64,000 bases of DNA from Palsa-883 sp963826975 (lineage in GTDB: Bacteria; Pseudomonadota; Alphaproteobacteria; Acetobacterales; Acetobacteraceae), in contig CAWGZJ010000017.1 in the NCBI GenBank assembly GCA_963826975.1, positions 1-64,000 of the forward strand. The letters are read 5' to 3'. The translations under genes and the position numbers were made by a program. The notes below the pieces were generated by a model. The model saw nothing but the letters and a program-made list of their open reading frames with translations. It had not been told where the DNA came from and did no database searches. How positions within the stretch are numbered: position 1 is the stretch's first letter; each line of letters opens with the position of its first letter. Below, one piece after another: positions 9,719 to 17,721 of this stretch.

Positions 9719-9879
9719 ACAATCGAAGCGGTCGTTGTTTGGCGTTGCGTCAGTCCGCCACGGGCCTGCATCCCGATGATGGTGGCGAGGACGACGCACG
9801 GGATCTTCGGGATGGAAGCTGCGGCGCAGCGGGCGGTGCGGCCGGAGTTGCGGGCGCCGGTGCATCCGTCGCATTTGGC

Positions 9880-10968
9880 GTTTTTGGCGAATTTGGCAAC
9901 GACCCTCGGGGCGGGCGCCCGAGGGGGTGGCCCGCGGTCGGGCTTGGGCGAGCCGGCGGTATCCGGGTTGGAGAATTTGGCAACGACCTTCCGGGCGGGC
10001 TTGGGCGGGCCGGGGGAGTCCGGGTTGGCGAATTTGGCAACAACCCTCGGGCCGAGCGACCGGGGCATTCACTCGGGTCGCGGCCGGGGGGCCGGCGGTG
10101 TCCGGTTTGATAAATTTGGCCAGGACCCTCCGGTCGGGTTCGGGTGGGCGGGAGCCGTTCGGTTTGACGAATTCCGCAACAACCCTCCCGGCGGGCTTGG
10201 ACAGGCCGGGGGAGTCCGGTTTGGCGAATTTGGCAACAACCCTCGGTGCGAGCGACCGGGGGCATTCCCTCCGGTCGGGTTCGGGTGGGCGGGAGCCGTT
10301 CGGTTTGACGAATTCCGCAACAACCCTCCCGGCGGGCTTGGACAGGCCGGGGGAGTCCGGTTTGGCGAATTTGGCAACAACCCTCGGTGCGAACGATCGG
10401 GGGCATGCCCTCGGGCCGGGTTCGGGTGGGCGGGAGCCGTTCGGTTTGACGAATTCCGCAACGACCCTCCCGGCGGGCTCGGGCGGGCCGGGGGAGTCCG
10501 GTTTGGCGAATTTGGCAACAACCCTCGGTGCGAACGATCGGGGGCATGCCCTCCGGTCGGGTTCGGGTGGGCGGGAGCCGTTCGGTTTGACGAATCCCGC
10601 AACAATCCTCCCGGCGAGCTCGGGCGGGCCGGGGGAGTCCGGTTTGGCGAATTTGGCAACAACCCTCGGTGCGAACGATCGGGGGCATGCCCTCCGGTCG
10701 GGTTCGGGTGGGCGGGAGCCGTTCGGTTTGACGAATCCCGCAACAACCCTCCCGGCGGGCTCGGGCGGGCCGGGGGAGTCCGGTTTGGCGAATTTGGCAA
10801 CAACCCTCGGTGCGAACGATCGGGGGCATGCCCTCCGGTCGGGTTCGGGTGGGCCGGCGGTGTCCGGTTTGATGAATTTGGCAACGACCCCCGGGTCGGG
10901 GTCCGGTGGGCGGGAGCCGTTCGGTTTGATGAATTCGGCAACAACCCTCGGGTCAGGCTGCAGGGTGC
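9880..10968. repeat. Tandem repeat array, 141-bp period
   Basis: About 16 half-units each carry the core GAATTTGGCAACAACCCTC or a close variant. In the regular middle part (about 10160-10860), 57-bp and 84-bp half-units alternate to give an exact 141-bp (47-codon) period; cores fall at 10223, 10364, 10505, 10646 and 10787. The outer units are more diverged. Because the period is a multiple of three, long open frames appear in several frames on both strands (for example GLANLATTLGANDRGHAL on plus, RVVAKFAKPDSPGPP on minus). No frame has a convincing start, ribosome site or family match, and two frames have similar GC3, so I annotate the repeat, not a protein. It follows ispG on the minus strand. 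Confidence 0.9.
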
Positions 10969-10971
10969 GTG

Positions 10972-11023
10972 CCCTCTACCCCTCCCCCCAACCCCCTCCC
11001 TCAAGGGGAGGGGGAGAGTTTCC
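10972..11023. repeat. Dispersed repeat A, half copy
   Basis: CCCTCCCTCAAGGGGAGGGG flanked by CCCCTCCCCCCAACC, matching the right arm of the full repeat A copies at 39466 and 47491. It sits just after the ispG stop codon and could help end ispG transcription. Confidence 0.75.
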
Positions 11024-11032
11024 CCGAATACG

Positions 11033-12160
11033 TCATTCCGCCGCCAGCTTCTCCGCCTCGGTCGCCGCCTTCAGCTCGGCCGCCTTCGCCTCTACCAGCT
11101 CGACGATGTGCTCCACCATGTCGGCGCCGGGGATCGTATGATCCGTCTTGCCCGCGCGGTAGATCATGTGCCGCCCGTTGCCGCCGCCGGTCAGGCCGAT
11201 GTCGGTCATCAGCGCCTCGCCCGGACCGTTCACCACACAGCCGATGATCGACAGCGTCAGCGGCGTTTCGATATGCGCCAGCCGATCCTCGAGCGTGCGC
11301 ACCGTCTCGATCACGTTGAAGCCCTGGCGCGCGCAGGATGGGCAGGAGATCACTTTTACCCCGCGATGGCGGATGCCCAGCGTCTTCAGCATGTCCCAGC
11401 CGACGCGCACTTCTTCCTCCGGCTCGTCGGACAGCGAGACACGGACCGTGTCGCCGATCCCGGCCCACAGCAGCGAGCCGAGGCCGATCGCCGATTTCAC
11501 CGTGCCCATGCGCCGACCGCCGGCCTCGGTGATGCCGATGTGCAGCGGGTGGTCGCACACGTCGGCGAGCTGCTGGTAGGCCGCCACCGCCAGGAACACG
11601 TCGGACGCCTTCACGCTGATCTTGAAGTCGTGGAAGTCGTGCTGCTGCAGGATGTCGGCGTGGTAGAGGGCACTTTCGACCAGTGCCTCGGGGTTCGGCT
11701 CGCCGTATTTCTCCAGCAGGTGTTTTTCCAGCGAGCCGGCGTTCACGCCGATGCGCATCGAGCAGCCGTGGTCGCGGGCGGCCTTCACGACCTCCTTCAC
11801 GCGCTCGTCGCTGCCGATGTTGCCGGGGTTGATGCGCAGGCAGGCGGCACCGCTCTCGGCCGCCTCGATGGCGCGTTTGTAGTGGAAGTGGATGTCGGCG
11901 ACGATCGGCACGTTGACCTCGTGCACGATCTCCTTCAGCGCCAGCGCGCTTTCGCGGTCGGGGCAGGAGACGCGGACGATGTCCACGCCGGCCAGTTCTG
12001 CGCGCCGGATCTGCGCGATGGTGCCCGCGACGTCGTGGGTCAGCGTGTTGGTCATGGTCTGCACGGTGATCGGCGCGCCGTCGCCCACCGGCACCCGACC
12101 GACGTAGACCCGCCGCGACTTGCGACGGTTGATATCCTGATACGGGCGGTAGCTGCTCAT
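11033..12160 (-). CDS. ispG: 4-hydroxy-3-methylbut-2-en-1-yl diphosphate synthase (IspG/GcpE)
   Basis: 375 residues, full length for the short bacterial IspG. The enzyme converts MEcPP to HMBPP in the cytoplasmic MEP isoprenoid pathway using a [4Fe-4S] cluster. The N-terminal TIM barrel is visible (VPIVADIHFHYKRAIEA, LRINPGNIGSDERV, MRIGVNAGSLEKHLLEKYG). The C-terminal cluster ligands are CPSCARQGFN and IIGCVVNGPGEALMTDIG, giving Cys-x2-Cys plus a third Cys, followed by the usual Glu. It lies 137 bp downstream of the RodZ-like gene on the same strand, an order often seen in this lineage. A tandem repeat array and a half repeat A follow it where hisS is often found. Confidence 0.97.
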   Translation of the reverse strand: MSSYRPYQDINRRKSRRVYVGRVPVGDGAPITVQTMTNTLTHDVAGTIAQIRRAELAGVDIVRVSCPDRESALALKEIVHEVNVPIVADIHFHYKRAIEAAESGAACLRINPGNIGSDERVKEVVKAARDHGCSMRIGVNAGSLEKHLLEKYGEPNPEALVESALYHADILQQHDFHDFKISVKASDVFLAVAAYQQLADVCDHPLHIGITEAGGRRMGTVKSAIGLGSLLWAGIGDTVRVSLSDEPEEEVRVGWDMLKTLGIRHRGVKVISCPSCARQGFNVIETVRTLEDRLAHIETPLTLSIIGCVVNGPGEALMTDIGLTGGGNGRHMIYRAGKTDHTIPGADMVEHIVELVEAKAAELKAATEAEKLAAE

Positions 12161-12297
12161 GTGCGTCGGCTCTCCGTGTGGCTGCCACCCGGCCGGCCCA
12201 CGCGCCGGGGAGGCGGTGAGGCACAGCGGCCGGGTGGCGAATTTGCTAACCCAGGTGGTAGTGCTGCCCCAAGTATGGTGTGTGTCGCGCCGTGTCG

Positions 12298-13515
12298 CTA
12301 CTGCGACGCCGATCTTGGCGCAATCGCCGGCACCATCGGCGATGCGGAACTTGCCCCCGAACTGCCCATGGAACTGCCGGCGGAGCTGGCGGTGGTCATC
12401 GGCAACGCCGCCGAGGGGATCTTGCCCGTCTTCAAAAGGTCGGGATCGAGCGGGATGTCGCGCCGCACGGCACCCGAGGCGCCCAGCGGCGGCATTGTCG
12501 CCCCGTCCACCAGGATGTCGGTTCCCCCGGCATTGCCGGTGGTCAGCACGAGGCTGGGCTGCGCCGGGACCGCCCAGAATTCACCAGGGTGCAATACTCG
12601 GTTCAGCAGCACCTGCCCCGACTTGTCGCGGACCTGCATCCAGGCATCCGCGGTGGCACTCAGCACGACCCTCGGCTGGTCCGCCGGGTGCGGCGCGGTG
12701 GGTGCCGTGGTGGCAGCGGCGGCCTGGCTCGGCGGCACGTACGGCGCCGGTTCCGGTGCGGCGGCACTGTCGGTCGGGCCCAGCGGTGCCGGCACGCCGG
12801 CCGGACCCGTGATGCCGGCCGGGCCAGGTGGCAAGGCCGCTGGTGTCGCGGAAGCCAGTGAACTGGCAGCCGGTGTGCCGGATGCAGATAGACCGGTTTC
12901 CGACGGCCGGCGTGCCGACAGGCCGGTTGCCGGCGGACCGGCGGCCGACGGACCGGACGCCAATCGTCCGGTCATCACCGAACCTGACGTCGGTGAGTTG
13001 GCAGCCGACATAGTTGAATTCGGTGTGACGGAAGCAGGCGGCACGGCTCGCTCGGCCAGCGGTGCGAGGCGTGCGGGCACCGGCGGCACCACCTCGGGCG
13101 GCAGCGCACCGTTCCCGGACAGCCGGTACCAGCCGATGTATGCGCCGACCGCCAGCACCGCGCCAAGCAGCACCACGGCCCCGGCGGGCACGCCCCGACT
13201 TGGAACCGGGGCTGGAAAACTCAACTCCGTCAGACGGTTGACCTCAGCGGCTTCGGAGCGAAACCGCCGCGTCAGCTCGTCTGGATCAAGCCCGAGCGTT
13301 GCAGCGTACGTGCGTAGAAATCCGATCGCATATGCGTTGCCGGGTAGGTCGGCGATGCGGCCCTGCTCCAGGGCGACCAGGAACGACAAGCGGATCCGAA
13401 GGCCGGCCGAGACGGCGTCGAGCGACCACCCAAGTCGTTCGCGCGCGGCGCACAGGTCCGCGCCGACGCGCGGTGCCGCGGCCACGACGCCCCGCTCTGC
13501 GGTGACGATGGACAT
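12298..13515 (-). CDS. RodZ-like helix-turn-helix membrane protein (DUF4115)
   Basis: About 405 residues. An N-terminal HTH_25 domain (LCAARERLGWSLDAVSAGLR, then GNAYAIGFLRTYAATLGLDP) is followed by one membrane helix (AGAVVLLGAVLAVGAYIGWY), a long Pro/Ala/Ser linker, and a C-terminal DUF4115-like beta domain (TADAWMQVRDKSGQVLLNRV, HPGEFWAVP). RodZ links MreB to the membrane and helps set cell shape. The linker contains degenerate short repeats (GPSAAGPPATGLSA) and the tail is Ser/Ala-rich, so the protein is longer than E. coli RodZ. The start is placed at the ATG at 13515; a GTG at 13560 is also possible. It lies upstream of ispG. Confidence 0.87.
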   Translation of the reverse strand: MSIVTAERGVVAAAPRVGADLCAARERLGWSLDAVSAGLRIRLSFLVALEQGRIADLPGNAYAIGFLRTYAATLGLDPDELTRRFRSEAAEVNRLTELSFPAPVPSRGVPAGAVVLLGAVLAVGAYIGWYRLSGNGALPPEVVPPVPARLAPLAERAVPPASVTPNSTMSAANSPTSGSVMTGRLASGPSAAGPPATGLSARRPSETGLSASGTPAASSLASATPAALPPGPAGITGPAGVPAPLGPTDSAAAPEPAPYVPPSQAAAATTAPTAPHPADQPRVVLSATADAWMQVRDKSGQVLLNRVLHPGEFWAVPAQPSLVLTTGNAGGTDILVDGATMPPLGASGAVRRDIPLDPDLLKTGKIPSAALPMTTASSAGSSMGSSGASSASPMVPAIAPRSASQ

Positions 13516-13803
13516 ATTGGCCCGACCACCCGCTAATCTGGACTTGCGTTCGTGCAGCACGACCGCCCCGACCTCATTCGCCTGCCACCGGAATAACGCC
13601 GACCGCGGGCCGACGCCATCCAGTTATGACAATGCCACTTGTTCCAACAGCCCTACACTGACTCGGATCAGCGTTCGCGTCACGTGGAGATTAAAATCAG
13701 AAACGAATTGAAACGAAATCGTCAGATCGCGGGACAACCGGGCCACCGATGATCAGGTCGCCCAAGCGTCCTTTCGGGAAGCCTGGCGGGTCGGACCCGC
13801 GGG

Positions 13804-13888
13804 TGTTTTTGCCGCTGGGAGCGTCGGCAGCTTGCCACGATGTCCCCGCGTCGTGGCGGCGCTGCCTGCCTCCCAGCGGCAAAAATAC
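13804..13888. repeat. Palindrome between ptsP and the RodZ-like gene
   Basis: TTTTTGCCGCTGGGAG at the left pairs perfectly with CTCCCAGCGGCAAAAA at the right, with further partial pairing inward (GGCAGC/GCTGCC, CCACGA/TCGTGG). It fills the 400-bp gap after ptsP and may act as a terminator-like hairpin. Confidence 0.75.
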
Positions 13889-13932
13889 CCCATCTCCCTT
13901 TGGACCGGCCCTCAACCGCCAAACTTCCTGGA

Positions 13933-13968
13933 CGGACACCAAGGATTACACGGACACCAAGGATTACA
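13933..13968. repeat. Two perfect 18-bp direct repeats
   Basis: CGGACACCAAGGATTACA occurs twice head to tail. The ptsP stop codon (13964-13966) lies inside the second unit, so unit number could alter the 3' end. Confidence 0.9.
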
Positions 13969-16435
13969 CTGGCAGACCATGTTCACGCGCCCAAGTGGCG
14001 ATCGGCTCACGCAGACTTGCACTACCCGCCCCACCGCGGCGTATCGCCGCGAGCACTGGGCGAAATGAAACCAGATCGAGTTGCGCCAGCATAGCCTTGA
14101 TCGGCAGGATGCCGGAGGCCGGCATCGACAGCGAGGTGATGCCGAGGCCGACTAGCGCCAGCGCCTCAAGCGGCCGCCCCGCCGCCTCGCCGCATAGCGA
14201 CACCGGCACCCCCCCGCCTTGGATCACGCCGCCCTGGATCACGTCGCGCTGGGTTGTCCCACAATGAGTTTGCGCCGCATCCTGCTCCGTGCCTTGGGGA
14301 AGGTTCTCGTTTTTGGCAGACTCTCCGTCTCGGGCAGGCGCGAGGCCGTGCCTAAGGCCCGAGCCGCGCCTGTGCCCTGGGCCGCCGCCGGCCGTGCTGG
14401 CGGCGCGCAGCACCTGCTCCAACAGGTCGAACATCGGTTGCGACAGCAGGTCATAGCGGTTGGCGATCGCCGGCGTGCCGCGATCAGCCGCGAAAACGAA
14501 TTGCAGCAGATCGTTGGAGCCGATCGAGATGAAGTCCACCTCCTCCAGGAGTTCAGGCAACTGCCACATCAGCGCCGGGATCTCCAGCATGGAGCCGACC
14601 CGCAGGCTGCGCGGCGCCGGGCGCACGCGCTTCGCTTCGGCCTCCAGCAGGTTCCGCGCGGCACGGAACTCCGCCACCGTCGCCACCATCGGGAACATCA
14701 CCGACAAGTCGCGCCCGCCGGCGGCCAGCAGCAGCGCGCGCAATTGCCGGCGCAGCAGGGCGGGCCGGTCAAGCCCGATCCGCAGGCTGCGCCAGCCCAT
14801 CGCCGGGTTCTCCTCCTCTGTCGGGGCGCCGCCGGGCAGCACCTTGTCGGCGCCAAGATCGAGCGTGCGGAACAGCACCGGCCGATCGCCGGCGGCATCG
14901 AGCACCTTGGCATAGGTTGCCGCCTGCTCCGCCACGTCCGCGACCGCGCCGCGCGCCAACATGGCAATCTCGCTGCGATAGAGGCCGATGCCAGCGGCGC
15001 CGGTCGCATCGAGCTGGTCGAGTTCCAGGCCCAGCCCGACATTCAGCATCAACGTCACACTGGTACCGTCGGCGGTGACGGTCGGGCGGTCGCGGTACGC
15101 CGCCCAACCGGCCTGGCGCGCGGTGCGCGCCTCCAGCGCGCGGGTGTAGACCTGCCGCAGCTCGGCATCAGGGCGCAGGATCAGGCGTCCCTCGTCAGCA
15201 TCCAGTACCGCCAATCCGCCGCCCGACCGCGCCGCCTCGACCGCGCCGCGCGCCCCGCCCAGCGCCGGCAGTCCGATAGCACGCGCGACGATCGCGGCGT
15301 GCCCGGCCAGGCTGGCCTCCTCGATCACCACGCCCGCCACGCCGCGTGCGTGCCAATCCAGCAGATCGGCGGGGCCGAGCCGGCGCGCGAGCAGGATCGT
15401 GCCCGGCGGCACCGGGTCCGGCACCCGAGGCCGAGCCGGCGGACCGCCGCCACCCGACCCAACCACAGGACCGATCGCAATAGGACCGGTCGCCATTGGA
15501 CCAGTCAGGGTCACCAACAGTCGATCGGCGAGTTCGTCCAGGTCGGCCAAGCGTTCGCGCAGATAGGGGTCGGTAATGCGCCGCATGCGGTCACGCACCT
15601 CGCCGGCAACACGCGCCACCGCGGCCTCTGCCGTGATGCCGGTGCGGATCACGTCGCCGACGCGGCGGAGCCAGCCGGCGTCCGCGGCAACCAGGCGATA
15701 CGCCGCCAACACCTCTCGAGAGGCAGCGCCCGCAGCACCGCCGGACGGCATGCGCGAGGCAATCAGCTCGTCGAGACCACGCTGCATCCGGTCGGCCGCG
15801 GTGGTCAGCCGCTGCAACTCGGCCGCGGGATCATCGGCCAGCAGACGGCTGATGGTCGGACGGCCGCCGCGCACGAAGACCGGTCCGATCACAATCCCGC
15901 CACCGAGCGTCACACCGGTGAACACGCGAGGAACGGTGGCCGCAACGCCCTCCTCTGCTCCGTCGGTGGCACCGCCAGCCGCCAGCAACTCGGCCAGCAA
16001 CATCGTCACTGTCTCAAGGACATCGACCTCTTCTTCACTATATTGGCGCGGGTTGCGGTTCTGCGCGGCCAACACGCCTACCGTGCGACCGGCGCGCCGC
16101 ACCGGTACCGCAATCATCGAGGCGAACGGCTCCTCGCCAGTCTCCGCGCGGTAAGCAAAAGCCGGATGATTCTGCGCGTCGGCTAAATTCAGCACCTCCT
16201 GCGTCGCCGCACACAGACCGACTATGCCCTCGCCCACCCGCAGTCGGGTGCGGCCAACCGCCGCCGCGTTCAACCCATGCGTCGCCGTCAGCTCCAGGAT
16301 CTCGCCGGGACGCATTACGTAAATCGAACACACCTCGCTCACCAACTCGGCAGCCAACAGCCGCGCCAACTCCGCCAGCGGCGCGACATCGCTGGCCATG
16401 ACATGCCGCAGCCTGGTCAGCAGCCGCCGGGGCGC
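13964..16435 (-). CDS. ptsP: Phosphoenolpyruvate-protein phosphotransferase PtsP (GAF-EI)
   Basis: Nitrogen-type enzyme I. Domains in order: GAF sensor (about residues 10-160, SIYVMRPGEILELTATHG, YSEEEVDVLETVTMLLAELL), EI N-terminal domain, phospho-histidine swivel domain (EEASLAGHAAIVARAIGLPA, His in GHAAI), and the PEP-binding barrel (LMLNVGLGLELDQL, GLYRSEI, FRTLDLGADKVLPG, DFISIGSNDLLQFVFAADRG, VPVSLCGEAAGRPLEAL). It takes phosphate from PEP for NPr. A low-complexity insertion of roughly 60 residues (14208-14390) separates AASTAG from VPVSLCGE, which are normally adjacent. The frame is open to an ATG at 16507, but that lies in a repeat; a GTG at 16435 with GGGG upstream gives a normal N-terminus. 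It follows lysC and the nitronate monooxygenase gene. Confidence 0.92.
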   Translation of the reverse strand, partial: APRRLLTRLRHVMASDVAPLAELARLLAAELVSEVCSIYVMRPGEILELTATHGLNAAAVGRTRLRVGEGIVGLCAATQEVLNLADAQNHPAFAYRAETGEEPFASMIAVPVRRAGRTVGVLAAQNRNPRQYSEEEVDVLETVTMLLAELLAAGGATDGAEEGVAATVPRVFTGVTLGGGIVIGPVFVRGGRPTISRLLADDPAAELQRLTTAADRMQRGLDELIASRMPSGGAAGAASREVLAAYRLVAADAGWLRRVGDVIRTGITAEAAVARVAGEVRDRMRRITDPYLRERLADLDELADRLLVTLTGPMATGPIAIGPVVGSGGGGPPARPRVPDPVPPGTILLARRLGPADLLDWHARGVAGVVIEEASLAGHAAIVARAIGLPALGGARGAVEAARSGGGLAVLDADEGRLILRPDAELRQVYTRALEARTARQAGWAAYRDRPTVTADGTSVTLMLNVGLGLELDQLDATGAAGIGLYRSEIAMLARGAVADVAEQAATYAKVLDAAGDRPVLFRTLDLGADKVLPGGAPTEEENPAMGWRSLRIGLDRPALLRRQLRALLLAAGGRDLSVMFPMVATVAEFRAARNLLEAEAKRVRPAPRSLRVGSMLEIPALMWQLPELLEEVDFISIGSNDLLQFVFAADRGTPAIANRYDLLSQPMFDLLEQVLRAASTAGGGPGHRRGSGLRHGLAPARDGESAKNENLPQGTEQDAAQTHCGTTQRDVIQGGVIQGGGVPVSLCGEAAGRPLEALALVGLGITSLSMPASGILPIKAMLAQLDLVSFRPVLAAIRRGGAGSASLREPIATWAREHGLPV

Positions 16436-16463
16436 ACTCGCCGCCACGTCATGCCCCCAATTG

Positions 16464-16590
16464 CCGAAACCGAAGGAAGGCCGGGGCGTTGCCCCGGACC
16501 CCACCAAGGGGCGCTGCCCCTTGGATCCCCGCCAAGGGCGGAGCCCCCTGGCGGGTTTCAGGGCAGCGCCCTGACCTTCCTTCGGTTCGG
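16464..16590. repeat. Palindromic element with internal hairpins
   Basis: The outer arms CCGAAACCGAAGGAAGG and CCTTCCTTCGGTTCGG enclose four further hairpins (CCGGGGC-GTT-GCCCCGG; CCAAGGGGC-GCT-GCCCCTTGG; CCAAGGGCGGAGCCCCCTGG; CAGGGC-AGC-GCCCTG). It sits between the nitronate monooxygenase stop and the ptsP start and could act as a terminator or RNA-stability element. Confidence 0.85.
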
Positions 16591-16605
16591 TGACTGGGTG
16601 GCATA

Positions 16606-17721
16606 TCAGGTCGCGCGTGCGGCCAGGGCCGCGACTGCCTGGTTGACCAGTTCGGCGATGATGGTGGCGGTCGGTTGTTCGGCGCTAACCATGCCGACGG
16701 ACTGGCCTGCCATGACCGAGCCGTTTTCGACGTCGCCGTCGATGACGGCGCGCCGCAGCGCGCCGGCCCAGAAGTGTTCGATCTCGAGCTGGGCGGCTTC
16801 CTTGGTGAGTTCGCCGGCGTTGAACCGATCGCGGGTTTGGGCCTGGTGGGCCAGGAAGCGCTTGGTGCCTTGGTTCACCAGGCCGCGCACCGGGATGACC
16901 GGAAAGCGTTCGTCGAGCTGGATCGAGGGCAGCGCGTCGCGGGCGTTGGCACGGATAAAGGCGCGTTTGAAGTCCGGGTGGGCGATCGACTCTGTCGCGG
17001 CGGCGAAACGGGTGCCGAGCTGGGCGCCCGAGGCACCCATTTCCAGGAAAGCCAGGATGGCCTCACCGCGGCCGATGCCACCGGCGACGAAGATCGGGAC
17101 CTCGCGAATCTCGGGCAGGATTTCCTGGGCGAGGACGGTCAGGCTGACCGGGCCGATATGGCCGCCGGCTTCGGAGCCCTCGATGATCAGCGCGTCCGCG
17201 CCGGAACGGACCAGGCGCTTGGCCAACACCAGGGCCGGGGTGAAGGCGATGAGTTTGGCGCCGCCGTCCTTGACCGCACGCACCGCGCTGCCGGGAGGGA
17301 TGCCGCCGGCCAGCACGATGTGGCCGACCTTGGCGTCCAGGCAGACCCGGACAAGGTCGTCGAGCTGCGGGTGCATTGTGATCAGGTTGACGCCGAACGG
17401 CTGGCTGGTCAGTGCCTGGGTGCCGGCAATTTCAGCGGCGAGCAGGTCGGGGTTCATCGCACCGCAGGCGATGACGCCGAAGCCGCCGGCGTTGGAGATG
17501 GCGGCAACCAAGTGGCGCTCGCTGACCCAACTCATTGCGCCGCCCATGATGGCGTAGCGGCAGCCAAGGAAGCTCGTGCCGCGAGCCCACAGTGCGTCCA
17601 GCCGGGCGCGGGCGGCGGTTTCCGGTGCAGTGTCACCGGGTGGCGGGATGCCGATTGGTATGATCCCGGTCGGTGTGATCCCGGCTGGGACGACCCCCGG
17701 GGGACTGATATCAGGCGGCAT
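16606..17721 (-). CDS. Nitronate monooxygenase (2-nitropropane dioxygenase family)
   Basis: 371 residues. An FMN-dependent TIM-barrel enzyme that oxidises alkyl nitronates. Family signatures: YAIMGGAMSWVSERHLVAA at the start of the barrel, AGGFGVIACGAM, the flavin phosphate region EGSEAGGHIGPVS, then PIFVAGGIGRGEAILAFLEM and GASGAQLGTRFAAATES. Its start overlaps the lysC stop by 11 nt, which suggests translational coupling. Before the conserved domain the first about 30 residues are a repeat-derived stretch (GVVPAGITPTGIIPIGIPPP) coded by four 15-bp units. The link to lysine or PTS functions is only positional; the physiological substrate is unknown. Confidence 0.9.
   Translation of the reverse strand: MPPDISPPGVVPAGITPTGIIPIGIPPPGDTAPETAARARLDALWARGTSFLGCRYAIMGGAMSWVSERHLVAAISNAGGFGVIACGAMNPDLLAAEIAGTQALTSQPFGVNLITMHPQLDDLVRVCLDAKVGHIVLAGGIPPGSAVRAVKDGGAKLIAFTPALVLAKRLVRSGADALIIEGSEAGGHIGPVSLTVLAQEILPEIREVPIFVAGGIGRGEAILAFLEMGASGAQLGTRFAAATESIAHPDFKRAFIRANARDALPSIQLDERFPVIPVRGLVNQGTKRFLAHQAQTRDRFNAGELTKEAAQLEIEHFWAGALRRAVIDGDVENGSVMAGQSVGMVSAEQPTATIIAELVNQAVAALAARAT
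17657..17716. repeat. 15-bp tandem repeat in the nitronate monooxygenase N-terminus
   Basis: Four imperfect 15-bp units (GGTGTGATCCCGGCT type) encode the pentapeptide series G-I/V-x-P-x. The last unit overlaps the lysC stop codon. Confidence 0.8.

Noticed and set aside
9632..10930. Possible CRISPR array because of regular repeats
   Set aside because: The 'spacers' are themselves repeated, the period is 141 bp rather than about 60-70 bp, and no cas genes are near.
9506..13711. A 1,401-codon open frame on the plus strand spanning the tandem array and running antisense to ispG and the RodZ-like gene
   Set aside because: It is open only because of the three-divisible repeat and the GC-rich antisense of real genes; beyond the array its sequence is the mirror frame of ispG and rodZ.
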